This document shows, in pieces, positions 17,151 to 25,425 of a stretch of 64,000 nt of DNA. Where the stretch lies: NCBI RefSeq assembly GCF_050942425.1, contig NZ_CP192063.1, positions 5,270,001 to 5,334,000 on the forward strand, given 5' to 3'. Position numbers and translations under genes: made by a program. Source of the stretch: Actinoallomurus sp050942425 (GTDB lineage Bacteria > Actinomycetota > Actinomycetes > Streptosporangiales > Streptosporangiaceae). How positions within the stretch are numbered: position 1 is the stretch's first letter; each line of letters opens with the position of its first letter. The notes beneath the pieces were generated by a model. That model was not told the DNA's origin. It was given only the letters and a program-made list of their open reading frames with translations, and ran no database searches.

Positions 17151-17561
17151 TCAACGCTCCTGGTAGCGGACGAGTTCGATCAGCAGCGCGGCGGGACGGC
17201 GCGAGTACATGAACGCGACCTCCATGCCCTCCTTGGCGCCGGCGCACGGCCGCGCGTCGATCGGGACGAACCCGTGTCCGCGCAGCCGGCCGAGCTCGGC
17301 GTCGATGTCGTCCACGACGAAGGCCAGGTGGTACAGCCCGGGTCCGCTGCGCTCGAGGCGACCGGCCACCGAGGAGTCGTCGGTGACCGGGGAGACGACC
17401 TCCACGGCGGGCTGGCCCGGGTACTGCCAGAACTCGCAGGCGACGCCGTACGCGTCGGCGATGCCCGCGTCGGTCTTGGACATGCCCAGCGCGGCCAGGA
17501 AGACGCCGACTCCGGCGGGGTCGTCGCTCGCGAGTCCAACGTGGTCGATGCCGAGGATCAT
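17151..17561 (-). CDS. VOC-family protein, methylmalonyl-CoA epimerase/glyoxalase-like
   Basis: 136 residues. Start ATG 17561 is supported by GGAG 5 bp upstream and a 4-bp ATGA overlap with the upstream gene. Metal-site positions typical of the vicinal-oxygen-chelate fold can be seen: IDHVGLA (His7), AVEVVSP, LYHLAFVVDDID and the C-terminal LIELVR. The pattern resembles methylmalonyl-CoA epimerase, but the gene neighbours (a hypothetical and an amino-acid permease) do not support that pathway, so the substrate is open. Confidence 0.78.
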   Translation of the reverse strand: MILGIDHVGLASDDPAGVGVFLAALGMSKTDAGIADAYGVACEFWQYPGQPAVEVVSPVTDDSSVAGRLERSGPGLYHLAFVVDDIDAELGRLRGHGFVPIDARPCAGAKEGMEVAFMYSRRPAALLIELVRYQER

Positions 17562-18214
17562 CCGGACTCCAATCTCGTGAACCGCAGGTAGCAGTAGTCG
17601 TCCAGCATCTTGGCCAGCGGTCGGCCGGGCCGGCCGATCAAGTCGGCCAGCTCCTCTTCGGCCAGGCCGGCCTCGGCGAGCAGTGCGGTGGCCCACGCGC
17701 GGCCGAGGCGCTGGTGCGCGGCGTACGCCGCGGCGTCACGGGCCCCGTGCAGGTGGTCGGCGATCGCCTCGTCCCAGGGCATGAGCGCCTTGGGGCGCAG
17801 CGCGTGGAGCAGCTTGGACGCCGCGGTCGGCCCGAGCGCACGCGGCCGTACGGGGCTGCCGACCTGCGCCGCGACCAGATCCGCGTAGCACTCGCCGAGC
17901 TCGGCGATCGCCTCGTCGGTGAGAGCGGACAGAGCGGTGTCCTCGTCCGGCAGTGCGTGTCGCCGGCGGGCCCACCACGCGCCGACGCCGAGGTCGAACA
18001 GGTCAGGCTCGCCGGGACGCGGGTATCTGATCCGGCAGCCCCAGGAGTTCAACCAGGTCAGCAGGGCGCGCCGGTGCGCGGGCACGGTCAGGTCGGGTCG
18101 GGGTGCGGTCGCCAGCGCGAATGCCGCGGACGCGCGGTCCACCCCGGTGAAACCGGCGAAGGCGGTGACGGCGGCGCGGAGGCTCTCCAGGTCGGGCCTG
18201 AGGTCGGTCGTCAC
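17558..18214 (-). CDS. Conserved-type hypothetical protein
   Basis: 218 residues, no signal peptide or membrane helix. The segment ASKLLHALRPKALMPWDEAI is striking and resembles a motif in small uncharacterised actinobacterial proteins, but no function is known to me. The gene is coupled at both ends: 4-bp overlap with the permease upstream (18211-18214) and with the VOC gene downstream (17558-17561), forming a three-gene operon. Confidence 0.7.
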   Translation of the reverse strand: MTTDLRPDLESLRAAVTAFAGFTGVDRASAAFALATAPRPDLTVPAHRRALLTWLNSWGCRIRYPRPGEPDLFDLGVGAWWARRRHALPDEDTALSALTDEAIAELGECYADLVAAQVGSPVRPRALGPTAASKLLHALRPKALMPWDEAIADHLHGARDAAAYAAHQRLGRAWATALLAEAGLAEEELADLIGRPGRPLAKMLDDYCYLRFTRLESG

Positions 18215-19530
18215 GGGCTGCTGCTCTCCGGTGCGTCGAGGGCGGGTACGGGCGGTGGCGCGATCTCGTGGCGACGCCGGCCCACCCGCAGGTACAGCAG
18301 TGCGGCGCCGGTCACGAGCAACGGCCAGACGAGGTAGATCCCGGCCATGACGAGCAGCGCGAGGACCCCGGCGAGCGACACCAGAGCCGCGATGTGCGCC
18401 TTGCCGCCGCGGGGGAGCAGCTTGATCGCCGCGGCGACGCCCACGGCGTACACCGTCGTGAACTGGCCCGTGGCGAGCAGCACGAGCGGCCGGGTGCCCA
18501 CGCCGGTGCCGATGACGATGAACAGCGCGAGGAAGTAGAGGGCCGCCACGACGACGAGGCTGCGTCGCGGTACCTCACCCGCCATGCTGCCCCGCGACAG
18601 GCCGCGGGGGAAGGCGCCGTCGCGGCTCAACGCGGAGCCGAGCTTCGCGGCGGCGGCGCAGTAGACGTTCATGGTGGCGAGTGTGACGAGGGTCGCCACG
18701 ATCGCGGCGAGCACGCGGGCGTTCCCGCCGAGTCCTCGCGCCATCAGCTCGCCCAGTGGTGCCTCGCTGCTCCCCGCGGACGCGCCGAGCACGGCGATGA
18801 TCGCGAAGGCCAGGGAGACGTACAGCGCGCCCACCGTCACGACGGCCACCGCGGTCGCCCGGGGCAGGTCGCGACGCGGACGGCGGAACTCCGCGGCCAG
18901 GTGCGTGATGGCCTCCCAGCCGGCGAAGCTCCACACCAGCAGCGCCGCCGCCGGGCCGATGGCCGTCCACCCGTGCGGCGCGAACGGCGTCAGGTTGTGG
19001 AGCCGGGCGTGGGGGAGGGACAGGGCGATCGAGACGAGAAGGAGGCCGACCAGCAGCCCGGCGAACGCGAACTGCAGCCGCCCGGTCAGCTGCACGCCCA
19101 CGGCGTTGGCCACGGTGACCACGACCGTCATCGTCACCGCCGTGATGACCGTGGTCGTCGTCCCGCCGCCGAGGGCGGCGGAGACGTACGCGCCGCCGAA
19201 CAGGGCGGCGGCCGACATGCCCGGCGGCACCGCGAAGAAGAAGCACCAGCCCACGACCGCCGCGGCGCGTTCTCCGAACGCCAGGCGCGCGTACGTCGAG
19301 ACGCCCCCGGCATCGGGATGGCGGGCGCCGAGTGCGGCGAAGACCGCGGCGAGCGGCGCGGAAAGGACGACGAGGGCGAGCCAGGCGAGGAGCGACGCCG
19401 GTCCGGCGACTCTGGCGGCGAGCGCGGGGAGGGCGATGACCCCCGTGCCGAGCACCGCGCCCACGTACATCGCGGTCCCCTGAGCCAGGGTCAGCCGGCC
19501 TGCGGGATTCTCTGGAATTGTGTCCGCCAC
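18211..19530 (-). CDS. APC-family amino-acid permease
   Basis: 439 residues with about 12 transmembrane helices. The first helix contains GAVLGTGVIALP, the APC-fold substrate-binding G-x-G pattern, and FAGWEAITHLAAEFRRPRRD matches the conserved loop of amino-acid/polyamine permeases. GTG 19530 is used as start, with weak ribosome-site support (AAGG). It heads an operon with the hypothetical and VOC genes. Substrate unknown. Confidence 0.85.
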   Translation of the reverse strand: MADTIPENPAGRLTLAQGTAMYVGAVLGTGVIALPALAARVAGPASLLAWLALVVLSAPLAAVFAALGARHPDAGGVSTYARLAFGERAAAVVGWCFFFAVPPGMSAAALFGGAYVSAALGGGTTTTVITAVTMTVVVTVANAVGVQLTGRLQFAFAGLLVGLLLVSIALSLPHARLHNLTPFAPHGWTAIGPAAALLVWSFAGWEAITHLAAEFRRPRRDLPRATAVAVVTVGALYVSLAFAIIAVLGASAGSSEAPLGELMARGLGGNARVLAAIVATLVTLATMNVYCAAAAKLGSALSRDGAFPRGLSRGSMAGEVPRRSLVVVAALYFLALFIVIGTGVGTRPLVLLATGQFTTVYAVGVAAAIKLLPRGGKAHIAALVSLAGVLALLVMAGIYLVWPLLVTGAALLYLRVGRRRHEIAPPPVPALDAPESSSP

Positions 19531-20491
19531 GAGCGCCTAGCCTTCCATATCCGCACCCCGTCATCCAGGGAGAAATGAGCCGTCCCATTTCGCGGTGTGT
19601 CACGGAGCGCTGACATATTGCGCTGCCGGATACCGCGTGCACGGTGTCCGGTATGAACGATTTTGAATTCTCATCGGCTCATGAGATTTCAGTTCACAGG
19701 CGGCTCACCAGCCTGTTCGGCGAAAGCGACTCCCGGACATCGGGTCATGGACCTGACTCGTTCCTGACCCGTCCGGCCCTCCGGGGCGGCACGGCCGTGT
19801 CCGAGATGGCCCGGTCCAGGTGTCGTTCGGGGACCCGTACGCGTGGCCGCCGACCCGCGTCGATGTCGCGTGGCGTCGATGCCCCGTGTCCACCCGCCCG
19901 CGCCTGGCGTCGCGTCCGGCACCTCTGCCCAGGGTGCGTCGGGTCCGAGGCTGTGCGTGTCGCGAGCGGCCGGGCCGGCGTCGGCGCGGCCGTGTGTCCG
20001 CGGGAGCCGTGCACAACACCCATTCCGGAAAGTGCGAACGTACTTGAACTAACTTGCGTCACATCTGACTATGAACTTCACTCCAGTCACAACCTTAACA
20101 GTGTGCGCCCTGTCGGATCGGTCTCACCGGTCACTCCGGTCGGGTCCGTGCGCACTAGTGACATCTGACTCGCTGGTCAGCGCGACGACATGCCTGCTCA
20201 TCGGCCTCAGGTGTGGGTTTCGGCTGTCCGACCAGATTGCTTCGGGTCGCCTAAAAAGGCAACTTTCTATCTCCGAAAAGGCCAAGAATCGCTTCTCCAA
20301 GAGTCGCCCGCGCTCGTCGCTGACGGCGCTCCGTAAGCGATCGTCGTCGGTCGGTAAGCGTTCGAATAATTGCGCATCCGCGAAGGCTATGGCAGCCTAC
20401 TTTCGAGCTACAAAGGCCGTAGATCAATTTCGCCTGCCGTGGCTACCTTCCGGATCTTTCTGCATTGTTTCATGGTACGGAGGCGGGGTCG
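19531..20491. promoter_or_regulatory. Long regulatory interval before the StrR-like gene
   Basis: About 960 bp without a convincing gene. Frames through it are Ser/Arg-rich and lack ribosome sites. From about 20040 the base composition drops well below the local average. The decamer ACATCTGACT occurs at 20061-20070 and again at 20161-20170, exactly 100 bp apart. A small hairpin GTCGCCT-AAAA-AGGCAAC followed by TTTCT lies near 20249-20270. The region probably contains the promoter and leader of the cluster regulator and may bind several regulators. Confidence 0.45.
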
Positions 20492-21547
20492 TTGTTCGAA
20501 GTAAATGAGCGGGGACGGGCGCACGATGGAGGAAAAGAATCCATTGCGCACCCACACGATGACCTCCTGTCCGACGCGCCGGAGACCGGCCCGATCACCC
20601 TGGTACCGGTGGATTCTCTGCTGCCGGCCGACTCGCCTCGACTGGCCGGGGAGGACGCGGCGCACACGCGGGTCCTGGCCGGCCTCGAATCAAGACTTCC
20701 CCCTATTCTCGTCCATCGCGAAACCATGCGGGTCATCGACGGAATGCACCGCCTCATGGCCGCGAAGATGTGCGGATCGAAGACCATCGAAGTGCGGTTT
20801 TTCGACGGCACCGAGGCCATGGCGTTCCTGCTGGCGGTCAAGTCGAACATCACCCATGGCCTACCGCTCTCGCTGGCCGATCGGGAGGCCGCGGCGGCTC
20901 GGGTCATCGGCTCCCGGCCGGAGTGGTCCGATCGGGCGATCGGCGCCGCGACCGGGCTCTCCGCCAAGACCGTGAGCGCGATCCGTCAGCGTGCAACTGC
21001 GGATTCCCCGCAGTTGCACGCCCGGATCGGCAGGGACGGGCGCGTGCGCCCCCTCGACGCCAGCCAGGGACGGCTGCGGGCCAGCGAGATCATCCGGAAC
21101 CGGCCCGACGCGGCACTCCGGGAGATCGCGCGAGAGGCGGGCATCTCCGTAGGGACGGCTCGTGACGTGCGTGAACGGATAAAGGACGGCCGAGATCCGC
21201 TACCGCTCAAGCAGCGCGCGACGGAGGGGAAGGCCGCCGCCCCCGCCGCCGCGCGGCCGGCCGTCCGGCCGCCTCTGCTGCGCCGCCCCCGGCGGAGCGT
21301 CGAGGTCATCGACTGGGGCTCGACGCGGGAGAAGCTGAGGGCCGATCCCGCGTTGAAGTACGCCGAGTCCGGTCGGCAATTCCTGCGCTGGTTCGACGCC
21401 CACGTCGTCGGCCTAGACGACTGGAAACTGGTCGTCGACGCCGTCCCTCCGCACTGGGCGAATGACATCGTCGTGCTGGCTCGTTACTGTTCTGACCGAT
21501 GGCTGGATATCGCTCGACAGGTCGAGCAGAATTGCAGCACTTTGTAG
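20492..21547 (+). CDS. StrR/NovG-family pathway-specific transcriptional activator
   Basis: 351 residues starting at TTG 20492, chosen because GGAGG lies 8 bp upstream (20479-20483). The N-terminal ParB/sulfiredoxin-like domain shows VPVDSLLPADSPRLAGED, LPPILVHRETMRVIDGMHRL and SNITHGLPLSLADREAAAAR, all hallmarks of StrR, NovG and related cluster activators. A helix-turn-helix follows at WSDRAIGAATGLSAKTVSAI, and a second at LREIAREAGISVGTARDV. Known members bind GTTCRACTG-N11-CRGTYGAAC dyads and activate antibiotic genes. Such boxes occur at 15357, at 20991 inside this gene, and more weakly at 25287. The gene is 95 bp upstream of the M1 homologue. Confidence 0.9.
   Translation: MFEVNERGRAHDGGKESIAHPHDDLLSDAPETGPITLVPVDSLLPADSPRLAGEDAAHTRVLAGLESRLPPILVHRETMRVIDGMHRLMAAKMCGSKTIEVRFFDGTEAMAFLLAVKSNITHGLPLSLADREAAAARVIGSRPEWSDRAIGAATGLSAKTVSAIRQRATADSPQLHARIGRDGRVRPLDASQGRLRASEIIRNRPDAALREIAREAGISVGTARDVRERIKDGRDPLPLKQRATEGKAAAPAAARPAVRPPLLRRPRRSVEVIDWGSTREKLRADPALKYAESGRQFLRWFDAHVVGLDDWKLVVDAVPPHWANDIVVLARYCSDRWLDIARQVEQNCSTL
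20991..21019. promoter_or_regulatory. StrR-type box inside the regulator gene
   Basis: GTGCAACTG-N11-CAGTTGCAC agrees with 16 of 18 consensus positions, and the dyad extends inward and outward to 13-bp arms around ATTCC (20990-21020). The position within the coding region suggests feedback control of the regulator, or chance palindromy helped by codon choice. The perfect symmetry makes chance less likely. Confidence 0.55.
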
Positions 21548-21642
21548 GGCGTTCATCAGGCGCTGACCAGGTCAGGCATCCGGCATCAGCATTTACGCGG
21601 AGCGTCAGATGACTTGACTCAACCGTCATGGAGGGTAACCGA

Positions 21643-24153
21643 ATGCGCAGTCTTACTCGTATCGAGGCCGCGGGGCGAAGTGCGTTGCTGAGCGTTCGCT
21701 CGTACCACGTCGACCTTGATCTGACGACCGGACCGAGCATCTTCCGCTCCACGACGACGATCGCGTTCGACGCCACCGATCCGGATGAGACCACATTTCT
21801 CGATATCAAGCCGGAGACACTGCATTCGGCGTACCTGAACGGCAGGCCATTGGACGTCGGCGCGCTCAGCGACGGACGGCTGCCGTTGACCGGTCTCGCG
21901 GCGCGGAACGAGATCGTCGTGACGGCGGACATGAGGTACTCCCGAGAGTGCGAGGGCATGCACCGCTACGTCGACCCCGCCGACGGCCAGGTATACCTCT
22001 ACACGTTCGTCTACGTCGACAACGCGCCCCGCGTGTTCGCCTGCTTCGACCAGCCGGATCTCAAGGCGCCGTACACCTTCACCGCGACGGTTCCGGACGA
22101 CTGGACGGTGCTGGGCACCAGCGCCGCGGTCAAGACCGGGCCGGGCCGCTGGGAGCTGGCCGAGACACCGCCGCAGGCGACGTACCTCACCGCGCTGGCC
22201 GCCGGGCCGTACGCCTCCTTCCACACCGAGCACGGCGGCACCACCCTCGGCCTGCACTGCCGGGCCTCGCTGCGGGACTCCCTCGCCCCCGACGTCGACG
22301 AGGTCTTCGAGATCACCGGGCAGTGCCTGGACGCGTGCGGGCGGCTGTTCGGCGTGGAGTATCCGTTCGGGAAGTTCGACCAGCTGTTCGCTCCGGAGTT
22401 CAGCGTGCTGTCGCTCGACCATCCGGGCCTCGTCCTGCTCAGGGAGCTGTACCTGTTCAGCTCCGCGGCGGCCGTCAGCGAGCGTGAGACGCGCGCCGTC
22501 GTCCTCGCGCACGGCATCTCGCTCATGTGGATGGCCGGCCTGGTGACGAACAGATGGTGGGACGACCTGTGGCTCGGCCAGGCGTTCGCCGACTACCTGG
22601 CGCACCGGGTGTCCAGCGAGGCCACCCGGTTCCCCGGCCCGCCGACGACCTTCGCGGTGCGCCGCAAGGCGCAGGCGTACGTCGCCGATCAGCGCCCGTC
22701 GACGCATCCGATCAGTCTCGAGGGGCCGGACGTGCAGACCGTGCTGCTGGAGATGGACCGGATCTCCTATTTCAAGGGCCACTCGGCGCTGCGCCAGCTC
22801 GCGGCGCGGGTCGGGGACGACGCACTGCGCGCCGGCCTGCGGATCTATTTCGAGCGGCACGCGTACGGCAGTGCGACGTTCAGCGACTTCATGGCCGCGT
22901 TGAGCACGGCCGTGGGCACCGACCTCAGCGGCTGGGCGGACAAGTGGCTGAAGTCGGCGAACGTGAACACGCTGTGGCCGGAGATCACGATCGCGGACGG
23001 CCGGGTTCGTACGGCGGCGATCTGTCAGTCCGCGCCCGACACCCACGCGACCCTGCGGCCGCACACGCTCGACGTCGGCCTGTACGGCCCGGGCGAGGCG
23101 CGGACGACGCTGCGCGTCCAGGTGGAGGGGGACCGCCGCCCACTGCCGGAGCTCGCCGGCCGGCCGGCGCCGTCGCTGCTGCTGCTCAACGACGGCGACC
23201 TGACGTACGCGAAGGTCAGGTTCGACGCCGCGTCGCTGGCCGCCCTGCCGGACCTGCTGCCGACACTGGCCCCGATCAACCGGGCGATGGTGTGGTGCGC
23301 GCTGCTGCTCGGGGTCCAGGACGGCGTCTTCCCGCCTGCGGACCATCTCGCGCTGGTCTGCCGGATGATCGCGGTGGAGACCGAGCCGTCCATCCTGGCC
23401 GAGGTTCTCGAGCAGGCTCGCGACGACGTCGCCGACCGCTTCCTCCTGCCCGAAGAGCGCCCGGCGGCACTCGACCGCATCGCCGAGAGCCTGCGGGAAC
23501 GCCTCGCGCGGACCGGCGCCGGCGACGAACGCCAGATCACGCTGTTCCGCGCGCTGATCGGCTCGACCGCGGAGGCCAGGGAGCTGCGCGGCTGGCTCGC
23601 CGGCACCGGGCTGCCGGCCGGGCTCACGCTCGACGCCGACCTGGCCTGGCGGGTCCGCTACCGGCTCGCGGTCCTGGGCGCGCTGACGGAGGCGGAGATC
23701 TCCGCCGCGTACGACGCCGATCCCACGAGCGACAGCGAGCAGTTCGCCACGAAATGCCGTGCCGCCCGCCCCGATCCGGCGGCGAAGGAAGCGGCCTGGA
23801 ACGCGATCATCAACGACACCGGCCTGTCCAGCTACACGCTGTGGGCCCTCGCCGAGGGGTTCTGGCAGCCGGAGCAGGACGAGCTCACGGCGCCGTACGT
23901 CGAGCGGTTCTTCGCGACGATGCCGGAGGCGGCCGAGCGGCGCGGCGACCTGGTGCTGGACGTCCTGCTCCGCTTCCTCTACCCCCGGTACGCCGCGACG
24001 ATCGAGACCCTGGAACTGGCCGGCGCCATGCTCGCCCGCGAGGACGTTCCGTTGCCCCTGCACCGCCGGGTGACCGACTTCACCGACGACCTGCGGCGCG
24101 TGGCCGAGGCGAGGGACCGGCAGGTCCGCCGGACGACCGCGATGTCGCGGTGA
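21643..24153 (+). CDS. M1 aminopeptidase homologue with degenerate active site (probable pseudoenzyme)
   Basis: 836 residues, the full length of M1 aminopeptidases (PepN/ERAP type). ATG 21643 is preferred (GGAGGG, 8-bp spacing) over ATG 21628. The family frame is easy to follow (MHRYVDP, FACFDQPDLKAPYTF, LVTNRWWDDLW). However, the zinc motif HExxH reads HGISL (290-294), the third zinc ligand Glu is Gln313 (LGQAFA), and the GAMEN exopeptidase motif reads LSLDH (256-260). The transition-state Tyr (SYFKG, Tyr376) is kept. Peptidase activity is therefore very unlikely. A scaffold or new chemistry is inferred. It is followed after 25 bp by the DAO-like gene, in one operon with the StrR-like gene. 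Confidence 0.88.
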   Translation: MRSLTRIEAAGRSALLSVRSYHVDLDLTTGPSIFRSTTTIAFDATDPDETTFLDIKPETLHSAYLNGRPLDVGALSDGRLPLTGLAARNEIVVTADMRYSRECEGMHRYVDPADGQVYLYTFVYVDNAPRVFACFDQPDLKAPYTFTATVPDDWTVLGTSAAVKTGPGRWELAETPPQATYLTALAAGPYASFHTEHGGTTLGLHCRASLRDSLAPDVDEVFEITGQCLDACGRLFGVEYPFGKFDQLFAPEFSVLSLDHPGLVLLRELYLFSSAAAVSERETRAVVLAHGISLMWMAGLVTNRWWDDLWLGQAFADYLAHRVSSEATRFPGPPTTFAVRRKAQAYVADQRPSTHPISLEGPDVQTVLLEMDRISYFKGHSALRQLAARVGDDALRAGLRIYFERHAYGSATFSDFMAALSTAVGTDLSGWADKWLKSANVNTLWPEITIADGRVRTAAICQSAPDTHATLRPHTLDVGLYGPGEARTTLRVQVEGDRRPLPELAGRPAPSLLLLNDGDLTYAKVRFDAASLAALPDLLPTLAPINRAMVWCALLLGVQDGVFPPADHLALVCRMIAVETEPSILAEVLEQARDDVADRFLLPEERPAALDRIAESLRERLARTGAGDERQITLFRALIGSTAEARELRGWLAGTGLPAGLTLDADLAWRVRYRLAVLGALTEAEISAAYDADPTSDSEQFATKCRAARPDPAAKEAAWNAIINDTGLSSYTLWALAEGFWQPEQDELTAPYVERFFATMPEAAERRGDLVLDVLLRFLYPRYAATIETLELAGAMLAREDVPLPLHRRVTDFTDDLRRVAEARDRQVRRTTAMSR

Positions 24154-24178
24154 GCCCGGGTTCCGGCGAGGAGGAGTC

Positions 24179-25192
24179 ATGCGGATAGCGATCATCGGCG
24201 GCGGCATCGCCGGCGCCCTGCTCGCGCTCCGGCTGCGCCAGGCGTCCCGGCGGGTCGAGCCGGTCGTGTACACCGGCTCGTCCGCCGACGCCTCCGGCGC
24301 TTCCGGCGGTCTGACCCGCGCGTTCGAGAGCGACCCGGAGGCGTGCCGGACCGCGGCCGAGAGCCTCGCCGAGCTGCGGGCGAGCGCCACGCTCCGCGAC
24401 TGGGCCGGATTCCGGGAGATCGGATCGCTTTACCTCCTGCCCGCCGGCGCCGACCCGGCCGGCCCGGTCGCGGTGGTCGATGAGGTGCTGCCCGGGTCGG
24501 CCGTGGTCCTCGACCGGGAGGGTCTCCGGCGGGCTTATCCGTTCCGTGACCTCCCGGCCGGCGCGCTCGGCGTCGCCGAGCGTCACGCCGGCCACATTCA
24601 CCCGGACCGGCTGCGCGCCGCCGCGCTCCGCGATCCCGGGATCTCGGTACGCCGGACCCCGGTCCTGGCGGTCACGCCGAAGGCGGAGGTGCGGCTGCCC
24701 GACGGATCGACGCTCGGTCATGACGCCGTGGTCGTGGCGGCCGGTGCGTGGACGGCCCGCCTGCTGGCCCGCAGCGGCCTGCCCGCCGACGGCCTGCGCA
24801 CGAAGCAGATCCAGTACACCGTGTGCGCCGCCGACATCCGCGGCCTCGGCGCGTTCGTCGACGAGCCCACCGGTTTCTACGGCCGTCCGGCCGAACCCGG
24901 GACGTTCCTGCTGGGCCTGCCCGGTGACCGGTGGGGCATCGATCCGGACGCGGTGACGCCCGACGCGGACCTGACACGCCGGACGGTCGCGCACGCGCGC
25001 GACACGTTCGGGGTCCCCGTGGAGCCGATCCGTACCGTCGCGTCGTTCGACTGCTACCACGATCCGGCCGGGCTACGGCTGCGCCCGGTCGCGGCCGGCG
25101 CACCGGTCTTCACCTTCACCGGGGGCAGCGGCGGCGCCGCCAAGACGATCCTGGCGACCAGCCGGATCGCGGCGGCGGCCCTGCTGGCCTGA
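24179..25192 (+). CDS. DAO-family FAD oxidoreductase (candidate Tri26-like hydrazinoacetate-releasing oxidase)
   Basis: 337 residues. The N-terminal IAIIGGGIAGALLALRLRQ is a Rossmann FAD site. VVVAAGAWTARLL and the C-terminal FTGGSGGAAKTILATSRIAA are typical of D-amino-acid oxidase/glycine oxidase-type flavoenzymes. A strong GAGGAGG site precedes the ATG. In the triacsin pathway a flavoenzyme of this family oxidatively cleaves N6-(carboxymethylamino)lysine to hydrazinoacetate. The presence of N-hydroxylase, cupin and MetRS-like genes 4-6 kb downstream suggests the same role here (inference). It ends just before a strong terminator. Confidence 0.82.
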   Translation: MRIAIIGGGIAGALLALRLRQASRRVEPVVYTGSSADASGASGGLTRAFESDPEACRTAAESLAELRASATLRDWAGFREIGSLYLLPAGADPAGPVAVVDEVLPGSAVVLDREGLRRAYPFRDLPAGALGVAERHAGHIHPDRLRAAALRDPGISVRRTPVLAVTPKAEVRLPDGSTLGHDAVVVAAGAWTARLLARSGLPADGLRTKQIQYTVCAADIRGLGAFVDEPTGFYGRPAEPGTFLLGLPGDRWGIDPDAVTPDADLTRRTVAHARDTFGVPVEPIRTVASFDCYHDPAGLRLRPVAAGAPVFTFTGGSGGAAKTILATSRIAAAALLA

Positions 25193-25200
25193 GCCCCGAC

Positions 25201-25242
25201 GGCGCGGCCGCCGGCTCCCGTTCGGGAGCCGGCGGCCGCGCC
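25201..25242 (+). terminator. Strong hairpin terminator
   Basis: A perfect 19-bp GC-rich stem (25201-25219 with 25224-25242) and GTTC loop, followed by GTTCTTGCTC, 8 bp after the DAO-like stop. It separates the regulator/M1/DAO unit from the main biosynthetic operon. Confidence 0.85.
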
Positions 25243-25286
25243 GTTCTTGCTCGCAAGGGGCATTCGATATGACGCCGGCCGCATTC

Positions 25287-25315
25287 GTTCACCTGTCAAG
25301 GCTGCCCGATCGTAC
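25287..25315 (+). promoter_or_regulatory. Degenerate StrR-type box upstream of the main biosynthetic operon
   Basis: GTTCACCTG-N11-CGATCGTAC matches 15 of 18 consensus positions with the correct 11-bp spacer, about 110 bp before the KASIII-like start. Its placement between the terminator and the first gene of the 13-gene operon fits activation by the StrR-like protein encoded at 20492. Two of three mismatches are in the downstream half-site. Confidence 0.5.
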
Positions 25316-25425
25316 GCCTTTTCGCGGTTGATGATTATTCGCCGCCGTTCAATATCGGCGGCTATTGCCGCTGAACGCCTCCACGGGACAGAATTTCGGC
25401 GTATCGGGCAAAAGAAGGAGTGGTG

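Noticed and set aside
17151..17561. Methylmalonyl-CoA epimerase (mce) as a firm call
   Set aside because: The VOC fold is clear but no mutase or propionyl-CoA genes are nearby, so the specific function is not supported.
19644..20508. Two plus-strand frames (19644-20168 and 20071-20508) before the StrR-like gene
   Set aside because: Ser/Arg-rich, no ribosome site and no recognisable domain; the interval looks regulatory.
21619..24390. 923-residue open frame on the minus strand across the M1 homologue
   Set aside because: Composition is Arg/Gly/Pro/Gln-rich without domain signal; it is an antisense shadow caused by high GC. The plus-strand M1 fold is unambiguous.
25354..25383. Possible additional StrR box GTTCAATATC...GCCGCTGAAC
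   Set aside because: The inner half-site bases do not match and the total spacing is 30 instead of 29 bp.
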